From the NCBI RefSeq assembly GCF_007556595.1, contig NZ_VJNB01000001.1:372001-436000 (forward strand): a stretch of 64,000 nucleotides of DNA, in the 5' to 3' direction. The translations under genes and the position numbers were made by a program. This stretch comes from Tepidimonas alkaliphilus (GTDB taxonomy: Bacteria > Pseudomonadota > Gammaproteobacteria > Burkholderiales > Burkholderiaceae_C). How positions within the stretch are numbered: the first letter of the stretch is position 1; the number at the start of each line of letters is the position of its first letter. This document shows positions 54,664 through 64,000 of the stretch, piece by piece. The notes under the pieces are model-generated. The model worked only from the letters and a program-made list of their open reading frames with translations, made no database searches and had not been told where the DNA came from.

Positions 54664-55527
54664 GTGTGCCTGATCGGCTGGGCCTGGCGGCCCGGTGCGG
54701 CGGTGCCGCTGTGGATCGCGGCCAACCGCGACGAGGCTTGGGATCGCCCCGCTGCGCCGCTCGCCCCATGGCACCTGCCGGACGGCACCGAAGTGCTCAG
54801 CGGCCGCGATCGCCTGGCCGGCGGCGCGTGGCTGGCGTTCGGCTCCGGCGGGCGGCTGGCGATGCTGACCAACGTGCGCGCCGATCCGCAGCCCTCCGTG
54901 CCCGGAGCGCGCAGCCGCGGTCACCTGGTGGCCGACTGGCTCTCTGCCGCCGCACGCGACCTGGGCTGGCGCGAGTGGCTGCGGCGGCATCCGGCTGCCG
55001 CCTACGGCGGCTGCAACCTGGTGCTGGTCGACCTCGCCACGGCGCAGTGGCGCTGGCTCAGCAACGTCGACCCGCGCGGCCACGACCCGCGCTGGCGCGA
55101 GCGTGAGCTGCAGTGCGTGGACGGCTGGTGGGGCGTGGACGTGCCGGATGGCGTGCACGCGCTGTCCAACGCGGCGCTCGACACCCCCTGGCCCAAGACG
55201 CAGGCGTTGGCGGCGGTGCTGGACGATGAGGCGCTGCTGGCCAGCGGGCGGCAGCTCGCCGAGCAGGCGCTGCTGACAGCGCTGCAACAACCCGTCACCG
55301 TCCAGGACGACGCCGATGCCGAGCGCGCCCTGCAGCGCCGCCCGTGGGTATGCTGGCCGGCACGCCGCTATGGCACGCGCAGCAGCCTGATCGCCTGGCT
55401 GGACAGCGCTGGCACACTGCACGCCGCCGAGTGGACCTACGCACCGGGACTCGGGCCGGACGGGATCCCTCACGCGTCGGTCAGGCGCCGCTCCATCCAC
55501 TGGTGCGGGATGCCGACCTCCTCATGA
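54664..55527 (+). CDS. NRDE (TANGO2-like) family protein
   Basis: A 287-residue protein with GTG start giving MCLIGWAWRPGAAVPLWIAA, the nucleophile-type Cys2 and the name-giving NRDE motif (ANRDEAWDRP). GGAWLAFGSGGRLAMLTNVR and GGCNLVLVDL are family stretches. NRDE/TANGO2 proteins have been tied to haem and lipid handling, with no fixed reaction. 16 bp after ygfZ, so likely co-transcribed; 3' end overlaps the convergent gene by 58 bp. Confidence 0.85.
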   Translation: MCLIGWAWRPGAAVPLWIAANRDEAWDRPAAPLAPWHLPDGTEVLSGRDRLAGGAWLAFGSGGRLAMLTNVRADPQPSVPGARSRGHLVADWLSAAARDLGWREWLRRHPAAAYGGCNLVLVDLATAQWRWLSNVDPRGHDPRWRERELQCVDGWWGVDVPDGVHALSNAALDTPWPKTQALAAVLDDEALLASGRQLAEQALLTALQQPVTVQDDADAERALQRRPWVCWPARRYGTRSSLIAWLDSAGTLHAAEWTYAPGLGPDGIPHASVRRRSIHWCGMPTSS

Positions 55528-56339
55528 GGCTCGCCGACCGGGCGCCAGCCGTGGCGGGCGTAGAAACCGACCGCTGTGCGCTGGGCGCTCAGGCGCAGCG
55601 TGTGGTCGCCGCGCTCGCGCGCGGCCTGCACCAGCGCCTCGAGCACCCGCGCGCCTATCCCAGAGCCACGCAGCGCGCGGTGCACCGCCATGCGCCCGAT
55701 CTTGCCGACGCCGGGCTCGTCCGTGCGCAGCAGCCGCCCGGCGCCCACCGCCTGCCCGAGCGCGTTGACGGCCACCGCGTGCAGCGCCTCGGCGTCGGCC
55801 TCGTCCCATTCCTCCTGTTCCGGGATGCCCTGCTCCTCGACGAACACCGCGCGGCGCAGCGGCGCGGCCAGCGCCTGCAAGCGCGACCACGACCCAGTCT
55901 CCACCCGCAGCACATCGCCGCCGGCCTCGAAGCGCTCGAACAGCTCGCGCAGCGCCGCCGGAATGGGTTGAGCTGCATGCGCGGCAAGGTTAACCCAAAC
56001 ATAGACCAACTCTGCGGTGGCCAGTGCGCGCTCGCCGCGAAACAGCGCGGCGCGCATCGTCCACGAGGTGCGCCCGAGACGCTCGCAGCGCAGCGCCACC
56101 TCAAGCTCATCGTCCAGCTGCGCGGGCGCGGCGTATTCCAGCGTGGCTTTGCGCATCACCGGTTCGCCGCCCAGTTGCGGCATCGCCAGTGAATACGGCA
56201 AACCCAGCTGGCGCCAATAGTGGCTGACCCCAACGTCGATATAAGTCAGATAGTGGGCATTGAAAACAATCCCCTGCCGATCGACTTCAGACCAACGCAC
56301 ACGCAAGCGGTGCCGACAGCGGTATTCCTGACGCTTCAT
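55470..56339 (-). CDS. Fusion of acyl-CoA thioesterase (hotdog) and GNAT acetyltransferase domains
   Basis: A 289-residue two-domain protein. Residues about 5-130 are a YbgC/FadM-type thioesterase: RLRVRWSEVDRQGIVFNAHY with the active-site Asp, and LTYIDVGVSHYW. Residues about 150-285 are a GNAT acetyltransferase of the ElaA type: LRRAVFVEEQGIPEQEEWDE, VGAGRLLRTDEPGVGKIGRM, and acetyl-CoA-binding RALRGSGIGARVLEALVQAA. The start at MKRQEYRCRHRLRVRW is chosen; 22 extra upstream codons are open but overlap rlhA's start region. Substrates are unknown. Confidence 0.85.
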   Translation of the reverse strand: MKRQEYRCRHRLRVRWSEVDRQGIVFNAHYLTYIDVGVSHYWRQLGLPYSLAMPQLGGEPVMRKATLEYAAPAQLDDELEVALRCERLGRTSWTMRAALFRGERALATAELVYVWVNLAAHAAQPIPAALRELFERFEAGGDVLRVETGSWSRLQALAAPLRRAVFVEEQGIPEQEEWDEADAEALHAVAVNALGQAVGAGRLLRTDEPGVGKIGRMAVHRALRGSGIGARVLEALVQAARERGDHTLRLSAQRTAVGFYARHGWRPVGEPHEEVGIPHQWMERRLTDA

Positions 56340-56393
56340 GGCGGCTTCGGAGACAATTGAATATCTGCGCATGATCCACCCCAAGAATCCCGA

Positions 56394-58451
56394 ATGTTGC
56401 CTCACCAGCTGGAACTACTGTCACCTGCGCGCGACGCCGATATCGGCATCGAGGCGGTCAACCATGGCGCCGACGCGGTTTACATCGGCGGCCCGGGCTT
56501 CGGCGCCCGCGCCCAGGCCGCCAACCCGCTGCCGGACATCGAGCGCCTGGTGCGCCATGCCCACCGCTACCACGCGCGCGTCTTCGTCACGCTCAACACC
56601 ATCCTGCGCGACGACGAGCTGGAGGCCGCGCGCCGGCTGGCGTGGCAGTGCCACGAGATCGGGGTGGACGCGCTGATCATCCAGGACATGGGCCTCTTGG
56701 AGCTGGACCTGCCGCCGATCGAGCTGCACGCCAGCACCCAGTGCGACATCCGCACGCCCGAGAAGGCGCGCTTCCTGCAGGACGTGGGCTTCTCGCAGAT
56801 CGTGCTGGCACGCGAGCTGACGCTGGAGCAGATCGCCGCCATCGACGCGGCGCTGGGCCCGCGCGCGGCGCCGCAGCGCGCGGTGCTGGAATTCTTCATT
56901 CACGGCGCGCTGTGCGTGGCCTACAGCGGCCAGTGCTACGTCAGCCATGCCTACACCGGCCGCAGCGCCAACCGCGGCGACTGCTCGCAGGCGTGCCGCC
57001 TGCCGTGGGAGGTGCGCGACGCGCAGGGACGCATCCTGGCGCGCGACAAGCACGTGCTGTCGATGAAGGACAACAACCAGAGCGCCAACCTGCGCGCGCT
57101 CATCGACGCCGGCGTGCGCAGCTTCAAGATCGAGGGGCGCTACAAGGACATGGGCTACGTGAAGAACGTCACGGCCCACTACCGGCGGCTGCTCGACGCC
57201 ATCCTGGAAGAGCGCCCGGAGCTGGCGCCCTCTTCCAGCGGCCGCTGCACCTACACCTTCACGCCCGATCCGCAGCAGAACTTCAACCGCGAGTTCACCG
57301 ACTACTTCGTGCGCGGGCGTCAGCTCGACATCGGCGCCTTCGACAGCCCGAAGAACCCCGGTCGGCCGATCGGCTGGGTGGTGCGCGTCGCCGCCGACCA
57401 CGTCGAGATCGAGACCGACGACCCGGCCACCGAACTCGCCAACGGCGACGGCCTGTGTTATTTCGACGCGCGCCAGCAGCTGGTCGGCCTGCAGGCCAAC
57501 CGTGTCGAGCGGCTGGGGCCGGGGACGGACGGCGGCGTGCGCTGGCGCGTCGAGCCCAAGGACACGATCGCCACGCTGCGCGACCTCAAGCGCGGCACGC
57601 GCGTCAACCGCAACCGCAGCATGGCGTGGGAGCGGCTGCTGCAGAAAAAGAGCGCCGAGCGCCGCATTGGCCTGCACCTGCGACTGCACGCCGACGGTGA
57701 CGACCTGGTGCTGGCGCTCACCGACGCCGACGGCCACCGGGCGGAGGCGCGCCTGCCGGGCCCGTTCGAGCTGGCGCGCGACGCCGAGCGCCATGCTCGC
57801 CAGCTGACCGAAAGCCTGACGCGCCTGGGCGAAACGATCTTTGCCGCCGCCTCGGTGGAGCTGGCGCTGCCGGCGCCGTGGTTCGTGCCCGCTTCGCGCC
57901 TCAACGAGCTGCGCCGCGCCGCGGTGCAGGCGCTGCTGCAGGTGCGCGAGGCGGCGCGCCCGCGCGGCCAGCGCCGCCCGCCAGTGCAGCCGCCGGTGTC
58001 CTACCCGGATGACGTGCTGACCTACCTTGGCAACGTTTACAACCACAAGGCGCGGGATTTCTACGCTCGCCACGGCGTGCGCGTCATCGAGGCCGCCTAC
58101 GAGAGCCATGAGGCGCTCGGCGAGGTCAGCCTGATGATCACCAAGCACTGCGTGCGCTACAGCCTGCACCTGTGCCCCAAGCAAGCCAAAGGCGTGGTGG
58201 GCGTGCAAGGCACGATCCGCGCCGAGCCGCTGATCATCGAACACGGCGACCAGCGGCTGACGCTGCGCTTCGACTGCAAGCGGTGCGAGATGCACGTTGT
58301 TGGGCGGCTGCAGTCCCACGTGCGCCGCGAGGCGCAGCGCCAGCTGCGCGAGCAGCCGCTGCGCTTTTATCGCGCCCGCCCAGCCATCACCGGCACGCGC
58401 GCTATCCCACCCAGCGCCGCGCGTTGCGAAACATCCGCATCCACGGGCTGA
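56394..58451 (+). CDS. rlhA: 23S rRNA C2501 hydroxylation protein RlhA (peptidase U32 family)
   Basis: A 685-residue U32-family protein matching E. coli RlhA (YdcP, 653 aa) along its length: [97 protein letters not shown] and, near the end, [17 protein letters not shown] and [12 protein letters not shown]. The conserved Cys set (two in the middle, several near the end) fits the iron-sulfur site. It hydroxylates C2501 of 23S rRNA. 3' end overlaps purL by 50 bp convergently. Confidence 0.92.
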   Translation: MLPHQLELLSPARDADIGIEAVNHGADAVYIGGPGFGARAQAANPLPDIERLVRHAHRYHARVFVTLNTILRDDELEAARRLAWQCHEIGVDALIIQDMGLLELDLPPIELHASTQCDIRTPEKARFLQDVGFSQIVLARELTLEQIAAIDAALGPRAAPQRAVLEFFIHGALCVAYSGQCYVSHAYTGRSANRGDCSQACRLPWEVRDAQGRILARDKHVLSMKDNNQSANLRALIDAGVRSFKIEGRYKDMGYVKNVTAHYRRLLDAILEERPELAPSSSGRCTYTFTPDPQQNFNREFTDYFVRGRQLDIGAFDSPKNPGRPIGWVVRVAADHVEIETDDPATELANGDGLCYFDARQQLVGLQANRVERLGPGTDGGVRWRVEPKDTIATLRDLKRGTRVNRNRSMAWERLLQKKSAERRIGLHLRLHADGDDLVLALTDADGHRAEARLPGPFELARDAERHARQLTESLTRLGETIFAAASVELALPAPWFVPASRLNELRRAAVQALLQVREAARPRGQRRPPVQPPVSYPDDVLTYLGNVYNHKARDFYARHGVRVIEAAYESHEALGEVSLMITKHCVRYSLHLCPKQAKGVVGVQGTIRAEPLIIEHGDQRLTLRFDCKRCEMHVVGRLQSHVRREAQRQLREQPLRFYRARPAITGTRAIPPSAARCETSASTG

Positions 58452-61400
58452 AAGCCTCCAGCCCCCCGCAGGCGCGCAGATCCGTCCAGCTCAGCTGCGC
58501 GTTGCGGAACACCCGCTCCGGATGCGGCATCATCGCGGTGAAGCGCCCGTCCGGCGTCGTCACCGCGGTGATGCCGCCCGGGCTGCCGTTGGGGTTGAAC
58601 GGGTACGCCTCGGTCGGCTGGCCGTGATGATCAACGTAGCGCAGGGCGACGAGGACCCGCCCGCGGTCGCCGCGCTGGGTGAAGTTGGCGTAGCCCTCCC
58701 CGTGCGCCACCGCGATCGGCAGCCGGCTGCCGGCCATGCCGTGGAAGAAGAGGCTGGGCGAGTCGGTCACCTCCACCAGCGACAGCCGCGCCTCGAAGCG
58801 CGCGCTGACGTTGGCGGTGAAGCGCGGCCAGTGCTCGGCGCCGGGGATGATCGAGGCCAGCTCGGCAAACATCTGGCAGCCGTTGCAGACGCCCAGGCCG
58901 AACGTATCGGGCCGCGCGAAGAAGTCGGCGAACTGCTGCGACAGCTCGGGGTGGAAGGTGATCGAGCGCGCCCAGCCGATGCCGGCGCCCAGCGTGTCGC
59001 CGTAGCTGAAGCCGCCGCAGGCCACCAGCCCCTGAAAGCCGGCGAGCTGGGTGCGACCGGCCAGCAAGTCGGTCATGTGCACGTCCACCGCCTCAAAACC
59101 CGCGGCGTCGAACGCATAGGCCATCTCGACGTGCGAGTTGACGCCCTGCTCGCGCAGGATCGCCACGCGCGGCCGTGCCAAATTTACGAACGGCGCGGCC
59201 ACGTCCTCGGCGGGATCGAAGGTCAGCGCCACGTGCAGGCCGGGGTCGTCGGTGCGCACCACCGCGGCATGCTCGGCGTCGGCGCAGTCGGGGTGGTCGC
59301 GCTCGCGGCAGATGCGCCAGCTCACCTCGTCCCACGCCGCCAGCAGCTCCGCCAGCGGCGCGCCAAAGATGCACTGCGCGTCGCGCCAGATGGTCAGCTC
59401 CCCCTTGCCGAGGTCGATCGGGCTCGTGGCCGGGCGCGTCTTGCCGACGACGTGGCTGCAGGCACCCAGCCCGTGCTGCCGCAGCAGCGCCAGCGCGGCG
59501 TCGCGCTCGGCGGCGCGCACCTGCAGCACCACGCCCAGCTCCTCGCTGAACAGCGCGCGCAGCGTGCGCTCGTGGCGCCGCGGCCCGACCTGCTGCGCCC
59601 AGTTCTTGGCGTCGCCGACGTCGGCGCGGCTGTCGGCGATGCCATCGCCTTCGGTGACCAGCAGATCGACGTTGAGCGCCACGCCCACCCGGCCCGCGAA
59701 CGCCATCTCGGCCACGCAGGCCAGCAGCCCGCCGTCGCTGCGGTCGTGGTAGGCCAGCAGCAGCCCGCGCGCGCGCAGCGCGTTGACCGCCTGCACCAGC
59801 CGCACCAGATCCTGCGCATCGTCCAGATCCGGCACCGCGCCACCGGCCTGTTCGTACGCCTGCGCCAGGATCGAGCCGCCCATGCGGTCGCGCCCGCGTC
59901 CCAGGTCCACTAGGATCAGCACGGTCTCCTCGTCGCGCGCGAGCTGGGGCGTCAGCGTACCGCGCACGTCGTCCAGCGTCGCGAACGCCGACACGATCAG
60001 GCTGACCGGCGCCACCACCTTGCGCGGCTGGCCGTCGGCGCCGGTCCACTGCGTGCGCATCGACAGGCTGTCCTTGCCCACCGGAATGCTGATGCCAAGC
60101 TGCGGGCACAGCTCCAGCCCCACCGCCTTGACGGTGTCGTAGAGCGCGGCATCCTCGCCCGGCTCACCGCAGGCGGCCATCCAGTTGGCCGACAGCTTCA
60201 CGCGCGGGAGTTCGATCGGCGCGGCCAGCAGGTTCAGGATCGCCTCGGCCACCGCCATGCGGCCGGAGGCCGGCGCGTCCAGCGCCGCCAGCGGCGTGCG
60301 CTCGCCCATCGCCATGACCTCGCCGGCCAGGCCGCGGTAGTCCGCCAACGTCACCGCGCAGTCGGCCACCGGCACCTGCCAGGGGCCCACCATCGGGTCG
60401 CGGTGCGTCAGCCCGCCGACGGTGCGGTCGCCGATCGTGATCAGGAAGCGCTTGCTGGCCACGGTCGGGTGGCGCAGCACGCGCAGCACCGCCTCGCGCA
60501 GGTCGATGCCGGTGCCGTCGAACGGCGCGGCCACGCGGTGCACGCGCCGCACCTCGCGCCGCATGCGTGGCGGCTTGCCGAGCAAAACCTCCAGCGGCAT
60601 GTCCACCGGGTTCGCCTCGTCGGCATCGTGGGCCTGCGGGTCGTGCACCACCAGCCGCGTCTCCTCGGTGGCCACGCCGACCACCGCCAGCGGGCAGCGC
60701 TCGCGCGCGCACAGCGCCTGCAGGCGCGGCAGCGCCTCGGGCGCCACCGCCAGCACATAGCGCTCCTGGCTCTCGTTGCACCAGATTTCCTTCGGCGCCA
60801 GGCCGGTTTCCTCCAGCGGGATGGCGCGCAGGTCGAAGCGCGCGCCGCGGCCGGCGTCGTGCACCAGCTCGGGAAAGGCGTTGGACAGCCCCCCGGCGCC
60901 GACGTCGTGGATCGCCAGGATCGGGTTATCGGCGCCGAGCGCCCAGCACTGGTTGATCACCTCCTGCGCGCGGCGCTGGATCTCGGGGTTGCCGCGCTGC
61001 ACGGAGTCGAAGTCCAGCTCGGCGCTGTTGGCGCCGGTGGCCATCGAGCTGGCCGCCCCGCCGCCCATGCCGATGCGCATGCCGGGCCCGCCGAGCTGCA
61101 CCAGCAGCGTGCCAGCCGGAAACACCGCCTTGTGCGTCTGCGCGGCGTCGATCGTGCCCAGCCCCCCCGCGATCATGATCGGCTTGTGGTAGCCGCGCTG
61201 CACCGCATCGACGTCGGTGACGACGCGCTGCTCGTATTCGCGGAAGTAGCCCAGCAGGTTCGGGCGGCCAAACTCATTGTTGAACGCCGCTGCGCCCAGT
61301 GGCCCCTCGATCATGATCTGCAGCGGGCTGGCGATGTGCGTCGGCTTGCCGTCGGGCTGGTCCGCCAGCCCTCCCCAAAGGCGCGAGACGGAAAAACCGG

Positions 61401-62475
61401 TCAGCCCAGCCTTGGGCCGCGCGCCGCGGCCGGTGGCCCCCTCGTCGCGGATCTCGCCGCCGGCGCCGGTGGCCGCACCCGGAAACGGCGAGATCGCCGT
61501 CGGGTGGTTGTGCGTCTCCACCTTCATCAGCACGTGCTGCAGGGCGGTCTCACGCCGGTAGGCGGGGCTGAACGTGCCGTCGCCGCGGGCAACGAAGCGC
61601 TCCACCTCCCGCCCTTGCATGATCGCCGCGTTGTCGGCGTAGGCGACGATGGTGCGCTGCGGCGCGCGCTGGTGCGTGTGGCGGATCATGCCGAACAGGC
61701 TCATCGGCTGCTCGACGCCGTCAATGACGAACTGGGCGTTGAAGATCTTGTGCCGGCAGTGCTCGCTGTTGGCCTGCGCGAACATCATCAGCTCGACGTC
61801 GCTCGGGTTGCGGCCAAGCCGCCCGAACGCCTCCAAGAGGTAGTCGATCTCGTCGTCGGCCAGCGCCAGGCCCCAGGCGCGGTTGGCCTCCTCCAGCGCG
61901 GCGCGCCCGCGCCCCAGCACGTCAACGCGCTCCAGCGCCGCGGCCTGCAGCGGCGTGAACAGCGCTGCCGCTGCCTCGACGTCCGGCCAGACGCTTTCGG
62001 TCATGCGGTCGTGCAGCAGCGCCGCGCACGCCAGCCAGGCGGCCTCGTCCAAGGCGGCGCCGCGCCCGGCCAGCCGCTGCAGCGCACCGGCCTCCAGCGT
62101 CAGCCAGTATTCGGTGACGCGCTCGACCCGACGCGCCGCCAGCCCGCAGTTGCGCGCGATGTCGGTGGCCTTGGATGCCCACGGCGAGACCGTGCCGAGC
62201 CGCGGCGAAACCACGATGCGCACGCCGTCGGTCGGCCCTCGATACGGTTCGCCGTAGGTCAGCAGGGCCTGCCAGCGCTGGCGCTGATCCTCGTCCAGCG
62301 GCGCCTCGGTGGCCACCAAGTGCACGTGCCGCGCCGCCACCGTGCGGATGCGCGCGTCGATCGACTGCAAGCGCGGCAGCAGTTGCCGGATGCGAAACGC
62401 ACTCAGGGCGTCACCGCCCTCCAACAAACTCAGGTGCAAGGCGGGTGTGGCGGTCTTCACGGGCTTGGAGCGCAT
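58402..62475 (-). CDS. purL: Phosphoribosylformylglycinamidine synthase PurL (large type)
   Basis: A 1,357-residue enzyme of purine synthesis turning FGAR into FGAM with glutamine and ATP. The single long chain holds an N-terminal PurS-like part, two AIRS-like halves ([61 protein letters not shown]) and a C-terminal glutamine amidotransferase with the Cys nucleophile in [11 protein letters not shown] and the His in MPHPERVF. This large type is usual for beta- and gammaproteobacteria. Single gene. Confidence 0.96.
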   Translation of the reverse strand: MRSKPVKTATPALHLSLLEGGDALSAFRIRQLLPRLQSIDARIRTVAARHVHLVATEAPLDEDQRQRWQALLTYGEPYRGPTDGVRIVVSPRLGTVSPWASKATDIARNCGLAARRVERVTEYWLTLEAGALQRLAGRGAALDEAAWLACAALLHDRMTESVWPDVEAAAALFTPLQAAALERVDVLGRGRAALEEANRAWGLALADDEIDYLLEAFGRLGRNPSDVELMMFAQANSEHCRHKIFNAQFVIDGVEQPMSLFGMIRHTHQRAPQRTIVAYADNAAIMQGREVERFVARGDGTFSPAYRRETALQHVLMKVETHNHPTAISPFPGAATGAGGEIRDEGATGRGARPKAGLTGFSVSRLWGGLADQPDGKPTHIASPLQIMIEGPLGAAAFNNEFGRPNLLGYFREYEQRVVTDVDAVQRGYHKPIMIAGGLGTIDAAQTHKAVFPAGTLLVQLGGPGMRIGMGGGAASSMATGANSAELDFDSVQRGNPEIQRRAQEVINQCWALGADNPILAIHDVGAGGLSNAFPELVHDAGRGARFDLRAIPLEETGLAPKEIWCNESQERYVLAVAPEALPRLQALCARERCPLAVVGVATEETRLVVHDPQAHDADEANPVDMPLEVLLGKPPRMRREVRRVHRVAAPFDGTGIDLREAVLRVLRHPTVASKRFLITIGDRTVGGLTHRDPMVGPWQVPVADCAVTLADYRGLAGEVMAMGERTPLAALDAPASGRMAVAEAILNLLAAPIELPRVKLSANWMAACGEPGEDAALYDTVKAVGLELCPQLGISIPVGKDSLSMRTQWTGADGQPRKVVAPVSLIVSAFATLDDVRGTLTPQLARDEETVLILVDLGRGRDRMGGSILAQAYEQAGGAVPDLDDAQDLVRLVQAVNALRARGLLLAYHDRSDGGLLACVAEMAFAGRVGVALNVDLLVTEGDGIADSRADVGDAKNWAQQVGPRRHERTLRALFSEELGVVLQVRAAERDAALALLRQHGLGACSHVVGKTRPATSPIDLGKGELTIWRDAQCIFGAPLAELLAAWDEVSWRICRERDHPDCADAEHAAVVRTDDPGLHVALTFDPAEDVAAPFVNLARPRVAILREQGVNSHVEMAYAFDAAGFEAVDVHMTDLLAGRTQLAGFQGLVACGGFSYGDTLGAGIGWARSITFHPELSQQFADFFARPDTFGLGVCNGCQMFAELASIIPGAEHWPRFTANVSARFEARLSLVEVTDSPSLFFHGMAGSRLPIAVAHGEGYANFTQRGDRGRVLVALRYVDHHGQPTEAYPFNPNGSPGGITAVTTPDGRFTAMMPHPERVFRNAQLSWTDLRACGGLEAFSPWMRMFRNARRWVG

Positions 62476-62513
62476 CGTTCGAACGAACGGCGCATTCTAC
62501 CGATCCCTGGAAA

Positions 62514-62543
62514 GAAAAAACGGCAAGCCGTCAAGCTTGCCGT
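62514..62543 (-). terminator. Rho-independent terminator after soxX
   Basis: Perfect 9-bp dyad ACGGCAAGC / GCTTGCCGT with a 6-nt loop; on the minus strand it is followed by a run of six T. It lies 49 bp past the soxX stop and separates sox from purL. Confidence 0.85.
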
Positions 62544-62592
62544 GCAAACAGAGGCGCAGGCCCCATGCCCCTGCGCGCTCGTCACGTGCTCG

Positions 62593-63261
62593 TCACTGAT
62601 TGACCGGCGATTTCGGATCCAGCAGCAGCGCCATGATGTGCTTGATTTGCTCCTCGTTGAGGATACCCTTGTGGCCAGCGCTGGGCATCTTGGTGCAGGC
62701 GTTGTAGGCGCGCGAGTTCCAGATCTTGGCCCACGTGTACTCGATGATCGGCTTGGCCGCCGGGTCGTCCGGGTTGGTCACGCCGCGCATTTTGCCGTAA
62801 TTCCAAAGGCTCGGCCCCAGCGTGCCATAGGAAATTTCTTTTTTATCGATCTGGTGGCAATTGTAACAGTTGCCGCCGTTGACCACCTTTTCATCGTCAG
62901 TCCAGGTTAAGCCGCGACCGCTTTGCGCAATTTTTTCGCCTTCGCGCCAGTCGCCCAAAAACTTGCCATCGCTGGGCCATTTGACGGACTTGAGCGCAGC
63001 TTCTTCGATGGCCTTTTCAACTTTGGGATCCAACGGCTTGCCAGTGACTTCCGATTCCCAGCAGGCCTTGCGCGCCTGATCTTGCTCCAGGCGATCCAGT
63101 TTGGCAATGCCGCGCTCGACAAACGACGCCTTGATGATGTCTGCAGTCATTTTGTCGTAATCCACGGCGCTGCTGCGCGCCGTGCCGCCCGAGCCGGTGC
63201 TGCAGCCAGCCATCCAAAAGGCGGCCGCCAATACGCCGCATGCCACTATGGTTTTTTTCAT
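62593..63261 (-). CDS. soxX: Sulfur-oxidation cytochrome c SoxX
   Basis: A 222-residue haem subunit of the SoxAX complex, which joins thiosulfate to the SoxY carrier in the periplasm. An exported N-terminus with lipobox-like WMAGCSTG suggests a lipoprotein. The C-terminal cytochrome domain has CYNCHQ and an axial Met in TKMPSAGHKGILNEEQI. The about 100-residue stretch before the haem domain (residues 30-130) is as in the larger SoxX forms. The ATG at 63261 follows GGAGACG. Last gene of the sox operon in this direction, with a terminator behind; soxB is not next to it. Confidence 0.9.
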   Translation of the reverse strand: MKKTIVACGVLAAAFWMAGCSTGSGGTARSSAVDYDKMTADIIKASFVERGIAKLDRLEQDQARKACWESEVTGKPLDPKVEKAIEEAALKSVKWPSDGKFLGDWREGEKIAQSGRGLTWTDDEKVVNGGNCYNCHQIDKKEISYGTLGPSLWNYGKMRGVTNPDDPAAKPIIEYTWAKIWNSRAYNACTKMPSAGHKGILNEEQIKHIMALLLDPKSPVNQ

Positions 63262-63279
63262 CACAACGTCTCCTGATGT

Positions 63280-64000
63280 TCAGCGCTTGATCGTGGGGGC
63301 TGCGTTCTTGGCGCCTTTGGCGTTCACGCCCATGAACATGCTTAGCGCGATCGTGACATCGCTGCCGAACTTGGGCTCGGGAAAGCGCTGCTGGCGGAAG
63401 CAGTCGTTCAAGCGCCACTGCATGCTCCACATCTGGCCGTTGGAGACGCGATACGCAGGCCAGGCGGCAAAGCCAACGCCATCCCCGGGGTTTTTGGTCA
63501 AGTTGGGCAGCTCTTGCAAGCGAATGCGCTTGCCGTCTTCGCCGTGGCAGCTCGCGCAAGAAAAGTCGTGCGGGCCGCCACGCATGTAAAACAAGCGCTT
63601 GCCGACTTCATACATGTCGCGCTCGGCTTGCGTATTGAACGGCAAGTTAAACGGCATACCGCGCGATTCTGAGGCCACCCAGGTGGCGATGGCCACCACG
63701 TCCGCCGTCAAGCCCTTGGTGAAATTGCGGGTGCTGACCTCGCTGACATCCAGCCCTTGCAGTTTTTCCATGCACCACACGATGCGGCTCTCCAGATCCA
63801 TGACCCGGCCCGCATCGGGAAAATAGCGTGGCAATTCGACAAATGCGCCTTTGACCACGCCAGGGCCTTTGCCCAGATCGCATTGTTCCAGCGAGGCGTT
63901 TTTGGGGCCGCGCTTTTGCTTCCACAACGACTCGCCCTTGACTTCATACAGTTCGGCGGGGTTGCCGTCTTGCAGCATCGCACGGTATTCCTCGATGCCC
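63280..64000 (-). CDS. soxA: Sulfur-oxidation cytochrome c SoxA (cut by window edge)
   Basis: The frame runs off the right edge; 240 C-terminal codons are seen, beginning GIEEYRAMLQDGNPAELYEV. One haem site CASCHGEDG and the active Cys in RLNDCFRQQRFPEPKFGSD are present. At the place of the second haem in diheme SoxA there is a Cys pair (EQCDLG and IVWCMEK) without CxxCH, so this is the monohaem type with a probable disulfide. Other family stretches: LPRYFPDAGRVMDLESR and HDFSCASCHG. 18 bp upstream of soxX. Confidence 0.92.
   Translation of the reverse strand, partial: GIEEYRAMLQDGNPAELYEVKGESLWKQKRGPKNASLEQCDLGKGPGVVKGAFVELPRYFPDAGRVMDLESRIVWCMEKLQGLDVSEVSTRNFTKGLTADVVAIATWVASESRGMPFNLPFNTQAERDMYEVGKRLFYMRGGPHDFSCASCHGEDGKRIRLQELPNLTKNPGDGVGFAAWPAYRVSNGQMWSMQWRLNDCFRQQRFPEPKFGSDVTIALSMFMGVNAKGAKNAAPTIKR

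Overview
The window looks like a high-GC betaproteobacterium of the order Burkholderiales with a sulfur-oxidising (chemolithotrophic) lifestyle, comparable to Tepidimonas or Thiomonas. The evidence is the style of the housekeeping proteins (RelA, DnaB, PurL, HolB), sulfur-oxidation genes at two places (flavocytochrome c sulfide dehydrogenase on the left, soxA/soxX on the right) and a two-gene cyanophycin synthetase locus. The species assignment is inference. A dif-like site at 35851-35878, with FtsK-orienting (KOPS-like) octamers pointing at it from both sides, suggests the window lies across the replication terminus.

Layout, left to right. 1-1313: an OmpR/EnvZ-type two-component pair (kinase cut by the window edge). 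1779-2221: a small CRISPR array (7 repeats, 6 spacers) with no cas genes in view. 2429-10872: housekeeping and signalling genes (SIMPL protein, 3-hydroxybutyrate dehydrogenase, hydrolase, relA, tRNA-Val, dnaB, PAS-GGDEF protein, truncated haemoglobin). 10915-19371: a likely sulfide-responsive block. It holds a FisR-type sigma-54 activator, a divergent DUF6858 plus ACR3/BASS-type transporter operon, and an operon for a cytochrome bd-superfamily oxidase-like complex, c-type cytochromes and FccB. Both operons have a candidate sigma-54 promoter and share a 16-bp dyad motif upstream. The diheme cytochrome gene of this operon is interrupted by an in-frame amber codon. 19385-21519: a small decayed patch with a truncated class II ribonucleotide reductase and a Phd/VapC-type toxin-antitoxin pair. 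21663-31465: tadA fusion, LD-carboxypeptidase, cphA1, cphA2, and the cyanophycin-associated ABC transporter and DUF1854 protein. 31492-35767: a basic amino acid ABC transporter operon with an aspartoacylase-family gene inside it.

35862-47255: two head-to-tail copies of a 5,697-bp filamentous phage (inovirus) genome inserted at dif. Each copy carries a leftward repressor and a rightward series: ssDNA-binding protein, rolling-circle Rep, small membrane proteins, major coat, adsorption protein, pVI-like protein, Zot/pI ATPase and a last small membrane protein. All translated products are the same in both copies except the C-terminus of the repressor, whose 3' end runs through the attachment site. 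The left junction keeps a complete dif; the middle and right junctions carry a different, phage-derived XerD-side arm.

47277-64000: an ankyrin protein, then the mltG-glycosyltransferase-tmk-holB-pilZ-tatD operon (leftward), ygfZ, an NRDE protein, a thioesterase-acetyltransferase fusion, rlhA, purL, and at the right edge soxX and a partial soxA.
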